From CAZJLP01 sp964546955 (GTDB taxonomy: Bacteria; Verrucomicrobiota; Verrucomicrobiia; Opitutales; Opitutaceae), in contig CAZJLP010000027.1 of NCBI GenBank assembly GCA_964546955.1, positions 1 through 64,000 of the forward strand: a stretch of DNA of 64,000 bases. Reading direction: 5' to 3'. The position numbers were made by a program, and so were the translations under genes. The notes under the pieces are model-generated. The model did not search any database, was not told the DNA's origin, and was given only the letters and a program-made list of their open reading frames with translations. This document shows positions 9,419-19,390 of this stretch, in pieces. Numbering within the stretch: the stretch's first letter is position 1; the number at the start of each line of letters is the position of its first letter.

Positions 9419-12400
9419 TCACGCCGCGGGAGCCGGCACCGCCGGGGCACTCGCGAGAGGAAGCGTCAGGATGAAGGTTGCTCCGCCACCCAGGCCACTG
9501 CTCTCCACCCGGAGCGAACCGCCCATTTCGCGGGCCGCGAGTGCGCTGCTGTGCAAACCGAAGCCGTGGCCGTCCTTTTTGGTGGTGAACCCAAACGCGA
9601 AAATGCGCGTGATGTTTTCGGGTGCGATGCCGGAGCCATTGTCCGCCACCGTGAGCCGCACGTCATTGCCGTCCTTCTCGGATCGTAGGGTGAGCTCCGG
9701 GTTGGATCGACGAGATTCCACCATCGCGTCTTTGGCGTTGTTGATCAAATTGACGAGGATCTGGAGCGCTTTTTGGCGTTGGATCTTCAGCCGCGGTGAG
9801 AACGCCAGCTCGCGTTTTAAGATAATGCGATGCCGCTGGAGCGAAGCGTCGGCGATCCGCAACGCTCCGTCGACCAGTTCTTCGACCGAGACGTCTTCGG
9901 TCAGGCCCGAGACGTGGGCATAGCTCTGCTGCGCCGCCACGATCTCCTTCACGTGCTCGATGCCCAGGCGCAGCGCATGCAGCTCATCGACGGCTCCTGT
10001 CTGCTCGCGTTGCAGGTTTTCGGAGAGCTGCGCGAGGTACGACGGGAATTGGGAGCCGCGCGGGTCCGTGGTCAGAAATTCGAGCAGCCGGTCTTTATTG
10101 TCCAGGATGAGCTGAGCGACCTTTGTCAGGTTGGGAATTTTCAACATCGCGATGCGCTCCGCTGCGACGGTGGCGGAAATATTCACGCTGTTGAGCGCAT
10201 TGCCGATGTTGTGGAGCACTCCCGTTGCGACCTCGGCCATGCCCGCGAGCCGCGAGGCTTCCAGCAATTCCTTCTGGGCGGTTTTCAGTTGCTCTTCGGT
10301 TTCGCGGAATGTGGTGACGTCCCAGAACAACAGTTGGATTCCGAGCGGCTGTCCCGCACGGTCGTAGAGCGGCACCTTTTTGACTTGGAGATAACGTTTC
10401 TTTTGTCCCGGTTTTTCGACGACGTTTTCATACTCCAGCGTTTTTCCGGCGGTCAGGATGTCGCGATCGTCGGTGCGCGTTTTTTCCGCCAGCTTTGCCG
10501 GATAAAAGTCCTCGTCGCGTTTACCGAGGATTTGTTCGAGGGGCTGGCCGACGAGGTCGGCGAAGGCAGAGTTCGCGTACGTAAATCGGCCGTCGACGTC
10601 TTTGCGCGCGATGATCTGGGGAAGGCTCTCCACGAGGGAGTGGTAGAAATACTCTGACGCCCGTAAGGTGTCGTAAGACTTGGCCAGCTCGGCCGTGCGC
10701 TCGGCGATGCGGCGTTCGAGCTCCACATTCTGGTGCTGCAGCGCTAGGGCGCGGCTACGAAAACGCCGCACACGCCACCGGAATGCGCCCAAGGTGCCAC
10801 CGGCAAGCCCCGCGACGAGCAGAATTCGAAACCATGCGGTCTGGTAGAATTGAGGCGCCTGCTCGACCACGAGGGAGGCGCCGGTTTCGTTCCAAACACC
10901 GTCGTTGTTGGACGCGATGACCGTGAATCGATAGCTTCCCGGAGGAAGATTCGCGTAGTAGGCCATGCGTCGCGGCCCGGCGTCGATCCAGTCGTGGTCG
11001 TAGCCCTCCATTCGGTATTTGAAACGCACCTGCAAGGGGCGGACATAACTGAGCGCGCTGTACTCCAGAGACAGGCGGCGTGTGCCTGCAGGGAGGAGCA
11101 CTTTTTCCCGAAGGTTCAGCGGGCGGTCGTCGGCGGAAGCGCTTTCGATGTAGACAGGGGGAATCACCCGGTTCAGGGGAATGTCTTTGGGGTCGATGCC
11201 GAGCAGGCCCTGTCGCGTGGCGAACCAGAGCGTGCCGTTGCGGGCTTTCCATGCGGCCGGTTGCACCGTGGAGAAAACCGTGCTGCTACCGACTCCGTTT
11301 CCGACTTCGATCAGGTGAAACGTGGCGGGCGGGCCGCCTCGTGCCATCGCGAGAATCTCGGCTTTGTCGCCCCAGACGATGCCGCGCAAGGTGCCCAGAA
11401 AGAGGTGGCCGTCGTCGTCTTCGACGATCGCACAGACAAGGTCGGTGGCGACGTCGACGAAGGGCGGAGGATTCCACCAGCGACCTTCGGAGAACACCGC
11501 AAGTCCGCGGCCTTTCGTCCCGAGCCACAAGTTGCCCTCGCGGTCGGGATAGATGGCGCGCACTTCTTGGGACGGAAGTCCGGATTTTTGGTCGAAGAGC
11601 TCGACCTTGCCGTCTTTCAGGCGGGCGAGGCCCGCTCGCTGGTACCCAATGTAAATTGCCCCGTCGCGGTCCTCCGCGAAACAAATCGCAGGTGCCTCGG
11701 GAATACCGGCCGTGCCGCCCAGTTTTTCGAACCGCCCCTCCTTGAAACGCATCACCGGTCCGCGCTCGGTGGCCAGCCAGACCGCGCCGGAACTGTCCTG
11801 GAAAAGGCCTCGCGCGAATTTATGCTCTGCATACGTCGTCAATTTTCCGCGGTCGTAAACCTGCAGTCCCCGGCGCGCTCCAAGCCAAACGCTGCCATCT
11901 GCCATCCCGCGTTGGGTGAAAATGTCGACGTCGAACCCGTCCGCGGGTTTGAACTCCGTGATCTCTCCGGCCGGCGAGATCCGCACCGGACCTTCGCGAC
12001 CCGGGGCGGTCCAGAGATTGCCCTGCAAATCTTCGGTGACGTTGCGCACGGTCCCCGCGCGCAATCCGTTGTCTCGGGAGAACAGCCGAAAACCCGCGGG
12101 CCGCAGCTGGATGAGTCCTTCGCCCAACGTTCCCAGCCAGAGATTGCCTTCCACGTCTTCGCACATCGCGCGGAAATTCTCGGCCACATAGGGCAACACC
12201 TGGCCGAAACGCCCGGGGCCGCCTCGACCCAGGAGAAAGAGTCCGCCGGCCGTCACCCAGACGTTGTCCTCGCGATCGACGAAGACCAGCCGCGTCGAAT
12301 TGCTGCCGAGGCCTGATTCCGGGCCGAAGCGTCTGACTTCCGTGCCGGCAAGGCGGAACACGCCTTCATTGGTCGTGAACCAAAGCGCGCCGTCCTTGGT

Positions 12401-13099
12401 TTGCGCGATCGCGTCCGCGTCCGCGATACGCGGCTCTGTCTGTGAGAGCGGATGAAAGGCGCCGTCGGCGTAGTAGGTGGGAGGAGAGCCCTGCATCGTG
12501 ACCCAGATGCGTCCGTCGGCCGCCTTAAATAGATTTCGCACCGAACCTTTGATCAAAAGGCGCACGGCTCGCGTGTGCTCAACGTGGGCGTAGAGTCCAT
12601 CGGTGGTGCCGACCCATATTTCCTTCTCGTTCGCAGCGAGGAGCGTCTGAATCGAGGCGGTGGAAAATCCGAGGTGTTCGAATTGTCCGTTCCGGTAGCT
12701 GCTCAGGCCGCGGTTGGTTCCGATCCAGAGCGTGCCTCGACCGTCTTCATAAAGACATTGAATCGAGTTGTTGTTCAGCGCGGGCGCATTGCTGATCCGA
12801 TGAAGATGGAAGCGAGAGCCATCGAAGCGCGCCAGACCTCCCTGCGTGGCCAGCCAGAGATACCCGTCCTTGGTTTGCACGATGGCTTCGATCGGCTGAG
12901 GCAGCCCCGCGTCTGTACCATACGCCGTGGTCACGAAACCGGTTTGAGGGTTGTTGCGTTCAATGGCCGAGGTCTCGGCGGCGAGTAACAATGCTCCGCT
13001 CGCTAGCAATCCGCGCAGCACATTTGCGCTGCGTAGGGAGCACGGGCCCTCAACGCGGCGTCTCAGGCCGCCCCATTTATTTAGACGAAAAAGCAACAT
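9419..13099 (-). CDS. propeller-type sensor histidine kinase with PAS domain
   Basis: This is a sensor kinase of about 1226 residues. A hydrophobic N-terminal segment is followed by two beta-propeller modules made of repeats such as DGYLWLATQGGLARFDG and GNLWLGT, then a Y_Y_Y domain, one transmembrane helix, a coiled coil, a PAS domain (EYFYHSLVESLPQIIARKD start), a HisKA-like helix with the likely phosphoacceptor in GVLHNIGNALNSV, and an HATPase domain with NLINNAKDAM, DNGSGI and GFGLHSSALAA. No response regulator lies next to it, so its partner is elsewhere. The frame is open to 13237, but the ATG at 13099 fits the leader better. Confidence 0.85.
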   Translation of the reverse strand: MLLFRLNKWGGLRRRVEGPCSLRSANVLRGLLASGALLLAAETSAIERNNPQTGFVTTAYGTDAGLPQPIEAIVQTKDGYLWLATQGGLARFDGSRFHLHRISNAPALNNNSIQCLYEDGRGTLWIGTNRGLSSYRNGQFEHLGFSTASIQTLLAANEKEIWVGTTDGLYAHVEHTRAVRLLIKGSVRNLFKAADGRIWVTMQGSPPTYYADGAFHPLSQTEPRIADADAIAQTKDGALWFTTNEGVFRLAGTEVRRFGPESGLGSNSTRLVFVDREDNVWVTAGGLFLLGRGGPGRFGQVLPYVAENFRAMCEDVEGNLWLGTLGEGLIQLRPAGFRLFSRDNGLRAGTVRNVTEDLQGNLWTAPGREGPVRISPAGEITEFKPADGFDVDIFTQRGMADGSVWLGARRGLQVYDRGKLTTYAEHKFARGLFQDSSGAVWLATERGPVMRFKEGRFEKLGGTAGIPEAPAICFAEDRDGAIYIGYQRAGLARLKDGKVELFDQKSGLPSQEVRAIYPDREGNLWLGTKGRGLAVFSEGRWWNPPPFVDVATDLVCAIVEDDDGHLFLGTLRGIVWGDKAEILAMARGGPPATFHLIEVGNGVGSSTVFSTVQPAAWKARNGTLWFATRQGLLGIDPKDIPLNRVIPPVYIESASADDRPLNLREKVLLPAGTRRLSLEYSALSYVRPLQVRFKYRMEGYDHDWIDAGPRRMAYYANLPPGSYRFTVIASNNDGVWNETGASLVVEQAPQFYQTAWFRILLVAGLAGGTLGAFRWRVRRFRSRALALQHQNVELERRIAERTAELAKSYDTLRASEYFYHSLVESLPQIIARKDVDGRFTYANSAFADLVGQPLEQILGKRDEDFYPAKLAEKTRTDDRDILTAGKTLEYENVVEKPGQKKRYLQVKKVPLYDRAGQPLGIQLLFWDVTTFRETEEQLKTAQKELLEASRLAGMAEVATGVLHNIGNALNSVNISATVAAERIAMLKIPNLTKVAQLILDNKDRLLEFLTTDPRGSQFPSYLAQLSENLQREQTGAVDELHALRLGIEHVKEIVAAQQSYAHVSGLTEDVSVEELVDGALRIADASLQRHRIILKRELAFSPRLKIQRQKALQILVNLINNAKDAMVESRRSNPELTLRSEKDGNDVRLTVADNGSGIAPENITRIFAFGFTTKKDGHGFGLHSSALAAREMGGSLRVESSGLGGGATFILTLPLASAPAVPAPAA

Positions 13100-13461
13100 A
13101 GAAGAATCGGCCGCGACGTGCCGAACTTGAGAAGGAGAAGAGAGGCAACTGCCACATCTACCGCTTATTGCGCGATCTTGCCTCCGCGTAGGGGAAGGCC
13201 CCCACGAGTGCGATGTAAGCATCTGAAAAATAATCACTTAACCGTCGCCGTATGGACGGGCTCGTATCAAACTTCCCGGTAAGGTCGCTGGCGGTGCCCA
13301 ATCTCCGAATTCGGTCTGCGGCAGGCGGCACCGGCGCATCCAGGTCGGGATTCTCCCCATTACGACGGGGCCCGAGAGTCCTCTCCAAAAAGTGCCCAAT
13401 CGCTTGCCGGAGATCTCAATTATTCTGTTCGGTTTTGCGGTGAGCCGCGGATAATGAGGTA
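13100..13461. other. divergent intergenic region, no gene seen
   Basis: This stretch separates the leftward kinase from the rightward sigma factor gene and must carry both promoters. I see no protein-like frame and no strong palindrome. GAGG at 13456-13459 is the only ribosome-binding-like sequence before the sigma factor start. Confidence 0.4.
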
Positions 13462-15087
13462 ATGATCAGCCGTGAAATGGAGTTCCTTCGGGCCTTCGTC
13501 GAACAAGGGTCCGAATCGGCTTTCGCCGAACTCGTTCGGCTCCGAGTGAGCCTCGTCTATTTCGCGGCCTTAAGGCAGCTCGGCGGCGATGCTCATCGCG
13601 CCGAGGATGTCACCCAAGTCGTTTTTTCGACCCTTGCATCCAAAGCTCCCTCCCTCATCGCCCGGACAAACCTCGCCGGCTGGCTTCACACCACCACCCG
13701 CTATGCGGCCGCCACGGCGCGTCGTGCGGACTTCGTTCGCAAAAAATACGAAGAAAAGGCCGCTGTCATGCCGGACGAAAACCAGCCCTCCAGCCCCGAT
13801 GTCCAGTGGGAACGCCTTCGCCCCTTGATCGACGACGTGCTGCAGGAGCTGGACAATCGCGATCGCGAGGCCCTGTTGCTGCGGTTTTTCGACGACCTCA
13901 GCTTTGCTGACCTCGCCCAGACAATCGGGGTCTCGGAGGACGGAGCAAGGATGCGTGTGAACCGGGCGCTCGACCGGCTGCATTCACGGTTGAGCGCGCG
14001 AGGCCTCACCTCCGCCACGGGTGCGCTCGCCGCCGCCTTGTCGACGCAAGCCGGGGTACAGGCTCCGCCGGCGCTTGCAAGCGCCGCGATTCAAACCACT
14101 GCGGTCCACCTTGCCGCTGCGACTACGCCCGCCTCGGGCGTGTTTTTCACTGCCTTTATGTGCGCTGCAAAATCCACCTCCGTTGCTATCGCGGCTTCCA
14201 CTGCGGTCGTGCTGCTCGGGACTGCCTGGCTCTGGCGAGAGCATCGCCGAATCGAGGTGTTACAATCTGACATAATGGCCCAGACACGTTTGTCCGCCGA
14301 ACTCGACGGCCTGCGCCGGGCCGTCGCAATATCTCAGGCGGAACTGGCACAGCTTAAGGCCCTGGAAGCGTCGCTCAATGCTCCGCGTGCCGCTGCGCCC
14401 GGCGTCGGCAGTGCGAACCCCGCTGCAACGACCGCGATGCCCGTACTTCAGGAGCAGGAAATCATGCGGCTCTCGCGCGCGGCCTGGCAGGCGGAGATCG
14501 AAGAGCGCTACAGCGATCTTTTCGTCATGTTCACCCGCGACCTCGGAATGCCCGCCGTCCGGGTTGAGCAGCTCAAGGGCCTGCTCATCGAGCGACGCGC
14601 GGGTCTCACCGATCTGGATGAGCTCTTCAAAGCACAAGACATCAAACCAAAGGACAATCCCGCCGCCGCCCTGGCGTTAGCCCGCGAAGCAGTCGACCTG
14701 GCTGAGGCCCCCATTCGAGAATTCCTGGGCCCCGCTTTCTTCGACCGCTATCGCGACTATGAGCGCACCCTGCTCGAGCGCGGCGCGATCGAGCAACTCT
14801 CGCGGCAGCTGGTGCATTCGCCGAACGCCTTGAATCGCGGACAAACCGAGGAGCTTATTCGCGTACTCGCGCAGCATCAGACCCGACCGCAAACCGAGTA
14901 TGAGCAGTACCTGTGGCTCCGGCACCAACGAGCGGTGCAGCTGCCCAAGGAGGTGGATCCAATGTTCGCTCAGGTCTTGTCGCCTGCCCAGTACACCGCC
15001 CTCAAAGGCTTGGTCGATCAATCAAACGAGCAGTCTGCGCTGAACGAGATGTTGCAGACTAAGTTTTCGCGGAGTGAATCACTGTGA
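13462..15087 (+). CDS. ECF sigma factor fused to a transmembrane segment and a large C-terminal domain
   Basis: Residues 8-90 form sigma region 2 (AFAELVRLRVSLVYFAALRQ, then the RAEDVTQVVF helix). Residues 120-175 form region 4 with ELDNRDREALLLRFFDDLSF and a helix-turn-helix. A low-complexity Ala-rich linker leads to one transmembrane helix (about 238-258), a coiled coil and a helical C-terminal domain to residue 541. If the helix spans the inner membrane, the C-terminal part is periplasmic and could hold the sigma factor at the membrane until a signal arrives. The start codon of the next gene overlaps this stop (GTGA), so the two are translationally coupled. Their C-terminal domains share a recognisable block (see next entry). 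Confidence 0.85.
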   Translation: MISREMEFLRAFVEQGSESAFAELVRLRVSLVYFAALRQLGGDAHRAEDVTQVVFSTLASKAPSLIARTNLAGWLHTTTRYAAATARRADFVRKKYEEKAAVMPDENQPSSPDVQWERLRPLIDDVLQELDNRDREALLLRFFDDLSFADLAQTIGVSEDGARMRVNRALDRLHSRLSARGLTSATGALAAALSTQAGVQAPPALASAAIQTTAVHLAAATTPASGVFFTAFMCAAKSTSVAIAASTAVVLLGTAWLWREHRRIEVLQSDIMAQTRLSAELDGLRRAVAISQAELAQLKALEASLNAPRAAAPGVGSANPAATTAMPVLQEQEIMRLSRAAWQAEIEERYSDLFVMFTRDLGMPAVRVEQLKGLLIERRAGLTDLDELFKAQDIKPKDNPAAALALAREAVDLAEAPIREFLGPAFFDRYRDYERTLLERGAIEQLSRQLVHSPNALNRGQTEELIRVLAQHQTRPQTEYEQYLWLRHQRAVQLPKEVDPMFAQVLSPAQYTALKGLVDQSNEQSALNEMLQTKFSRSESL

Positions 15088-16046
15088 AAGCACTGTGGTT
15101 GATCAATGTCGCGCTGATCACGGTGGTCCTCGCGATGGGCTTCCGGCTCCGCGCGACCGCCCTTTCTCTTGAGACGGAGAGAGCCGCAGCGGATTCGAGC
15201 GCCGTGGGGGCGGAAATGGCGCGACTGACTGACAAGGCCAGCCAACTGAAGAATGAGGTCGCCACCCATGCAGCCAGGATCGCGGCGCTCGAGGCCGGGC
15301 GATCGGGGGCGAAAGTAGGTCCTGCTGCGTCGGACGCCTCAGCTGAAACCGGGGCTCTTTCGAAGCCGCGCCCGTCTTCCGCACTCACATCGAGGCAACA
15401 GATGTTCCGCGAGGCCTTCGACGATCCCGCTTTCCGCCGGCGCATCGGTGAACTTCAAAAGTCGCGCATGCACCTCTTCTATGGAGAAATTTTCGAGCAA
15501 CTCCGGCTCAATCCAGAAGAACGAGAGCGATTGACCGAACTACTGGTGGATGCCCAGCAGGCGCGAGGGGACGGCTTTCGCGCCGCCGTGGCGTCCGGCA
15601 TCGATCCCTATGCACAGCCAGAGAGCATCAAGAAAGGTGTGATCCGCGCCCAGTCTGAGGCGCTCAAGGAAATCGAAACGATGCTCGGGCCCGACCGTTA
15701 CCGCTCGTTCCGAGAGTATGAGACAACCTTCGCCGAACGAGCCACGGTCGAGCGCCTCCGGCGCTCGTTGAGCTATTCCCTGGAGCCCCTCACGCCCGAG
15801 CAAAGCAGGCATCTCGCTCGTGTGTTGAGCGAGACCGGTTCGACTTCAAACCGTCCGTACCGCCACGGCCCCGGCCCGCAGATCGTGGCTGGGTTGCGGC
15901 CGCCGGATGCGCCCGCTGCCATTTCTGACGCGGCGGTGCAGCAAGCCACAACTATCCTGACCCCAATCCAACTGCAGGCTCTTCGCCGACTCCAGGAAGC
16001 CCAACGCGCCGAACGCACCCTTCGTACCACACAAAACACGCGGTGA
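15084..16046 (+). CDS. membrane-anchored coiled-coil protein related to the sigma factor's C-terminal domain
   Basis: This 320-residue protein starts at a GTG that overlaps the upstream stop codon. It has one N-terminal transmembrane helix (residues 4-20), an Ala-rich coiled coil to about 75, a Ser/Pro-rich linker, and a helical domain from about 105. The block MLGPDRYRSFREYETTFAER matches, in order and spacing, the block FLGPAFFDRYRDYERTLLER in the sigma factor. The two therefore probably arose by duplication, and may bind each other or compete for a ligand in the periplasm. I do not recognise a named family. An anti-sigma or sensor role is inferred from context only. Confidence 0.65.
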   Translation: MKALWLINVALITVVLAMGFRLRATALSLETERAAADSSAVGAEMARLTDKASQLKNEVATHAARIAALEAGRSGAKVGPAASDASAETGALSKPRPSSALTSRQQMFREAFDDPAFRRRIGELQKSRMHLFYGEIFEQLRLNPEERERLTELLVDAQQARGDGFRAAVASGIDPYAQPESIKKGVIRAQSEALKEIETMLGPDRYRSFREYETTFAERATVERLRRSLSYSLEPLTPEQSRHLARVLSETGSTSNRPYRHGPGPQIVAGLRPPDAPAAISDAAVQQATTILTPIQLQALRRLQEAQRAERTLRTTQNTR

Positions 16047-16190
16047 TACGATGCGGTCGATGAGCTGACGTAAGTTGTCTCCGCGACCGCCGTCGGCGCC
16101 GTCCCTGTTAGATGCTGGAGCCGACGTTCGGAGGATACTTTTCAGGTGCGGTAGTGCGATAGGAGAGCGAGGAGAGTGCGCCGCTCCCCA

Positions 16191-16299
16191 TCGTTCTCAT
16201 TCTCTTACTCCTACTCGTTCTCGATCCCACAGACTGGGCCTAAATTCGATTTTGTATCGCCAATTTTGCCACGACGCTCGGGTGAGAATGAGAACGAAG
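16191..16299. repeat. imperfect palindrome, CTCGTTCTC family copy 2
   Basis: The left arm 16191-16225 contains TCTTACTCCTACTCGTTCTC and closely matches the arm of the copy at 4467-4499. The right arm is shorter (16284-16298, GAGAATGAGAACGAA). The surrounding gap 16047-16387 holds no other feature I can support. Confidence 0.75.
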
Positions 16300-16387
16300 G
16301 GTCGCGGCGTCGATGGCCCGGGGGCCACGATCGGCATCCCTCCGATGCAGCATTGCGGGGGGCCGTGCATTCGCTCATACGCATTTC

Positions 16388-16936
16388 ATGAATCTTCGAA
16401 TCGCTGGGGTAGCCGTTGCGTCGATTGTGGCCCTGTTGAGTGCAACAGGCGGGGTTTGTTTAGCCGAGGACAAGAGCAAGGCCGTGGTTCCGAAGGCGAC
16501 GGCCGTCCAGCGCTCCTCCGTTGGGGCGTCCTGGGTCGCGGCCGAAGGTAGCAAAGTCAGCAAGGCCACGACGCTGTCCATCGATGCGGTCAGAGCGGCG
16601 GCACGGCAGAAATTGTCCGCGGGAGGAGGCGCGACCACAGAGGCCGACATCGATGCCCTGGTGCTTCTCGTTCTACAGAGTGCCCAAAAAGACGCGGCTG
16701 CGGACCTTCATCGTCTCATGGCGGAAATGCAGGCAAACGCGGAAAAGAAAAAAGCCCTGCGGGACGCTCAGCAGAAAATAAAGGAGAAGAAGGACGCGAT
16801 TTCCGAGATGAACGAGCAGGATCAACTCGCCCTCCAAATGGCCATGGACCGAAAGTCGAAGCTGGAACAGGCGATCTCGAACCTGATGAAAAAATCATCC
16901 GACACTTCGCAGACGATCATCCAGAATCTGAAATAG
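16388..16936 (+). CDS. small secreted coiled-coil protein of unknown function
   Basis: This is a 182-residue protein with a clear signal peptide (cleavage after about GVCLA, residue 26). The C-terminal two thirds is a highly charged, heptad-rich helix (QKDAAADLHRLMAEMQANAE, then DQLALQMAMDRKSKLEQAIS). The composition resembles proteins often called hypothetical in Opitutaceae. I know no function. The ATG at 16388 is preferred over an upstream in-frame start at 16313 because only the later one gives a signal peptide. It follows the sigma factor pair on the same strand but is separated by a palindromic repeat. Confidence 0.65.
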   Translation: MNLRIAGVAVASIVALLSATGGVCLAEDKSKAVVPKATAVQRSSVGASWVAAEGSKVSKATTLSIDAVRAAARQKLSAGGGATTEADIDALVLLVLQSAQKDAAADLHRLMAEMQANAEKKKALRDAQQKIKEKKDAISEMNEQDQLALQMAMDRKSKLEQAISNLMKKSSDTSQTIIQNLK

Positions 16937-17200
16937 CTGAGGCCGGCATCTCGGCCGTTCGCCCTAGATTCCCAAGGGCGAGGCGTCCTCACCGAGCCGT
17001 CGAAGCCCGCGGTATCCTCACGCTAATCGCCTCTTTACTTAATCCGGCTCGGTAAAATCCTTGCGGATATACTGAGCGGTCGCTCCAGCGTCGCTCGTGA
17101 ATGACGTTGAATCCTCTTTGATCGTCGAGACCACTCACGGCCCGGCCCAAGGCTTCCCTCTCCCGGGAACAACCGCCCCGTGCCCAAGGCGGCGACCCGG

Positions 17201-19195
17201 CTAACGCTTGACGTACCGGCCCACGAACCCACCGCCGGCCGGCAGTTCCAGCGTGAGCGTGTCGCCCGCTTTTGCGGCCGATTTTTCGACCTTCACCGCC
17301 GTGGGATTCCCCGGCACGTCACGCACGATGTCGGCGGCGAAGTCGCCGTCCCCGAGAAAGCTCAGCGGCACCTTGACCGTTCTTGCTTCTTGGCCGCACA
17401 TCAGTGCTACGAACCACACGGCGCCTTTACGTCGCGAAAAGGCCGTAAGTTCGCCGATCTCGGAACCGGGCAGGACAATGGTTTCGTCCCAGATTGCCGG
17501 AATGCTCCTGATGATGTCGGCGGCGGGATTTTCGAGGAGGCGTTGTGGATGGGCTGCGATGGTGAGCAGCGGGGCGGAGTAAATCGCCATGCTCGCAATC
17601 TGGTTCGCCCACGTCGTGTCCCGTCGCCGTTCTTCGGTGCCGAGGAAAAGCGTCGTATAGTCGGCCGGTCCGGCGAGCAGGCGTGTGAAAGGCAGGATCG
17701 ACTGCAGTCGCGCGCGGCTCTGAATGCTGCGCGACTCCATCCCGCGGACCGCCTCGCGCACTGCTTCGTTCGGCCAGGTGCGGGCGAGTCCGGTGGGTTT
17801 GTTGGCGCCGTGGAAATTGATGGAGACGTGATACTCGGCCGCCTTGCGCAGCAGAGCAGGGTAGAGGTCGACCAGCTCCTTGTTTTCGTGATCGATGAAA
17901 TCGATCTTGGCGCCGATCACGCCAAGCTCATGGAGCATTTTGAAAAACTGGTCCTGCGCTTCGGGGGTGCGAAGCTGGCTGCTGCTGCGCCAGAACCACA
18001 GCTCGACTCCGCGCTTCCGCGATTCTTCCACCAATTGCTTTCGCTCCGCCAGCGTCCAGCGCGTCCAGATGCCTTCGACAATGTGGTGCTCGAAGCTCAG
18101 TTGACCCGCGAGGTTCGAAAAATCGGCAAAGCCCTTCACGTCCGCGGGCCGTCCATCGACGTAGGCCCAAGCCGCGCGGCCGGGTTTGATCCAGTCAGCC
18201 TTGGCGCCGTCCGGAAAGAGCACTGGATCAGGCGGCGGGCAGAGATTCGCGAAGATCGTGCTGTTTACGAGCGTGTTGAGGTCGCGTCCGATCATGACCA
18301 CCCGCCACGGCGTGGTGATCGGGCCGGTCACGGCCGCGGGTTGCCCGAGACGCATGGCCTCGGCGCGGCTGTTATGCAGCTCGAACGGCCAGTTCAACGG
18401 ATGACGATGGCCGAGCCCGATGATCCAGCCGCGGCGTCCATCAGACTCGAGCGCCATGCCGCTGTAGTTGACCAGATTTGCCTCGGAAATCGCGAGGTAG
18501 CCGGCGCCATTGGGCAGCTTCGCGGTGAACGGCGGGCTCGCCCATTCGCCCGGGCCGACCTCCTCGGTCGTCTTGCGTTGGTAGTCGGTCTCGTAGTGAC
18601 CGTCCATGCCGCCATACCAGAGGGTCGCGCCTGCCGGCAGGATAAATTCGGATCGTTCGTCGGGCACGCGCGATACCTTCGAATCGCCCCCGACGATGTG
18701 GCGGTAAGCGACGCCGTCGTCGAAGGCGCGGACCTCGAGCACGTATTCCGTGAGGCTCAAGTCATGAATGAGCGTGATGCGAGCCATATGGCATCGATTT
18801 GCCGCGACAGCGCGCGCCCCGAGCCACGGGTAAGTTTCATTGATTTCGCTCCGCTCGAGTTTTCCGAAGACCACGCCGGTGGAAAGGTCAAAGCCGTCGA
18901 CGTTGAGTTGTAGCCGTGACGGCTCGACGACGGCGGCGCCGCCAGCCGTGACCTTGAACGTCAGTCGTTCGGCATTGGGCAGCAGCGTGAAGGTCAGCCG
19001 TCCATCCGGGCTTGTCACGGCGACCTCCTGCATTGGAACAACGCGAGACGAACGCCGTGAGCGTGGGGGTTGTGTTTGCGGGGCCGCATTCTGCGGTGCG
19101 CCCGGCGGAGTTTGTGAAAAAACCACATCGGCGCTGAAAAGCGCCAATCCGCAGGTGAGGAGGATCGCTGGTCGGAACGGGGATTGGGTAGTCAT
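17201..19195 (-). CDS. glycoside hydrolase family 97 (alpha-glycosidase), secreted
   Basis: This is a 664-residue GH97 enzyme, predicted to hydrolyse alpha-glucosides or alpha-galactosides in the periplasm. A signal peptide ends near VVFSQ (residue 28). An N-terminal beta-super-sandwich (about 55-310) precedes the (beta/alpha)8 domain with GVELWFWRSS, IGAKIDFIDHENKELV (candidate nucleophile D432), SINFHGANKPTG and WPNEAVREAVRGME. A C-terminal beta domain closes the protein. An Asp in the KIDF segment is typical of the retaining subgroup, so alpha-galactosidase-like chemistry is more likely than SusB-like inversion. This is inferred from the motif, not measured. Confidence 0.9.
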   Translation of the reverse strand: MTTQSPFRPAILLTCGLALFSADVVFSQTPPGAPQNAAPQTQPPRSRRSSRVVPMQEVAVTSPDGRLTFTLLPNAERLTFKVTAGGAAVVEPSRLQLNVDGFDLSTGVVFGKLERSEINETYPWLGARAVAANRCHMARITLIHDLSLTEYVLEVRAFDDGVAYRHIVGGDSKVSRVPDERSEFILPAGATLWYGGMDGHYETDYQRKTTEEVGPGEWASPPFTAKLPNGAGYLAISEANLVNYSGMALESDGRRGWIIGLGHRHPLNWPFELHNSRAEAMRLGQPAAVTGPITTPWRVVMIGRDLNTLVNSTIFANLCPPPDPVLFPDGAKADWIKPGRAAWAYVDGRPADVKGFADFSNLAGQLSFEHHIVEGIWTRWTLAERKQLVEESRKRGVELWFWRSSSQLRTPEAQDQFFKMLHELGVIGAKIDFIDHENKELVDLYPALLRKAAEYHVSINFHGANKPTGLARTWPNEAVREAVRGMESRSIQSRARLQSILPFTRLLAGPADYTTLFLGTEERRRDTTWANQIASMAIYSAPLLTIAAHPQRLLENPAADIIRSIPAIWDETIVLPGSEIGELTAFSRRKGAVWFVALMCGQEARTVKVPLSFLGDGDFAADIVRDVPGNPTAVKVEKSAAKAGDTLTLELPAGGGFVGRYVKR

Positions 19196-19390
19196 GGTAG
19201 CTTAGGAGAAATGAAAAATGGTGTGTCGAAGTCGCAAACGCCGCCGGCATTCCACCAAGTCATATCTTGTCGATCCCCCGATTCCGCCGCTAAAACCGCG
19301 GCATCGGCTGCGAAACACTGCGCATTTCTTGCCTCGGCCGCCAAGCCCGTCGCCGAAACTCCGCCCCGTCCCCCGTTCGCGAACGTGCTC

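Noticed and set aside
10850..12316. 488-codon rightward frame opposite the second propeller kinase
   Set aside because: No recognisable motif; the opposite strand carries clear propeller repeats throughout.
17180..18913. 577-codon rightward frame opposite the GH97 gene
   Set aside because: Shadow of a gene with clear GH97 motifs; no start context and unnatural composition.
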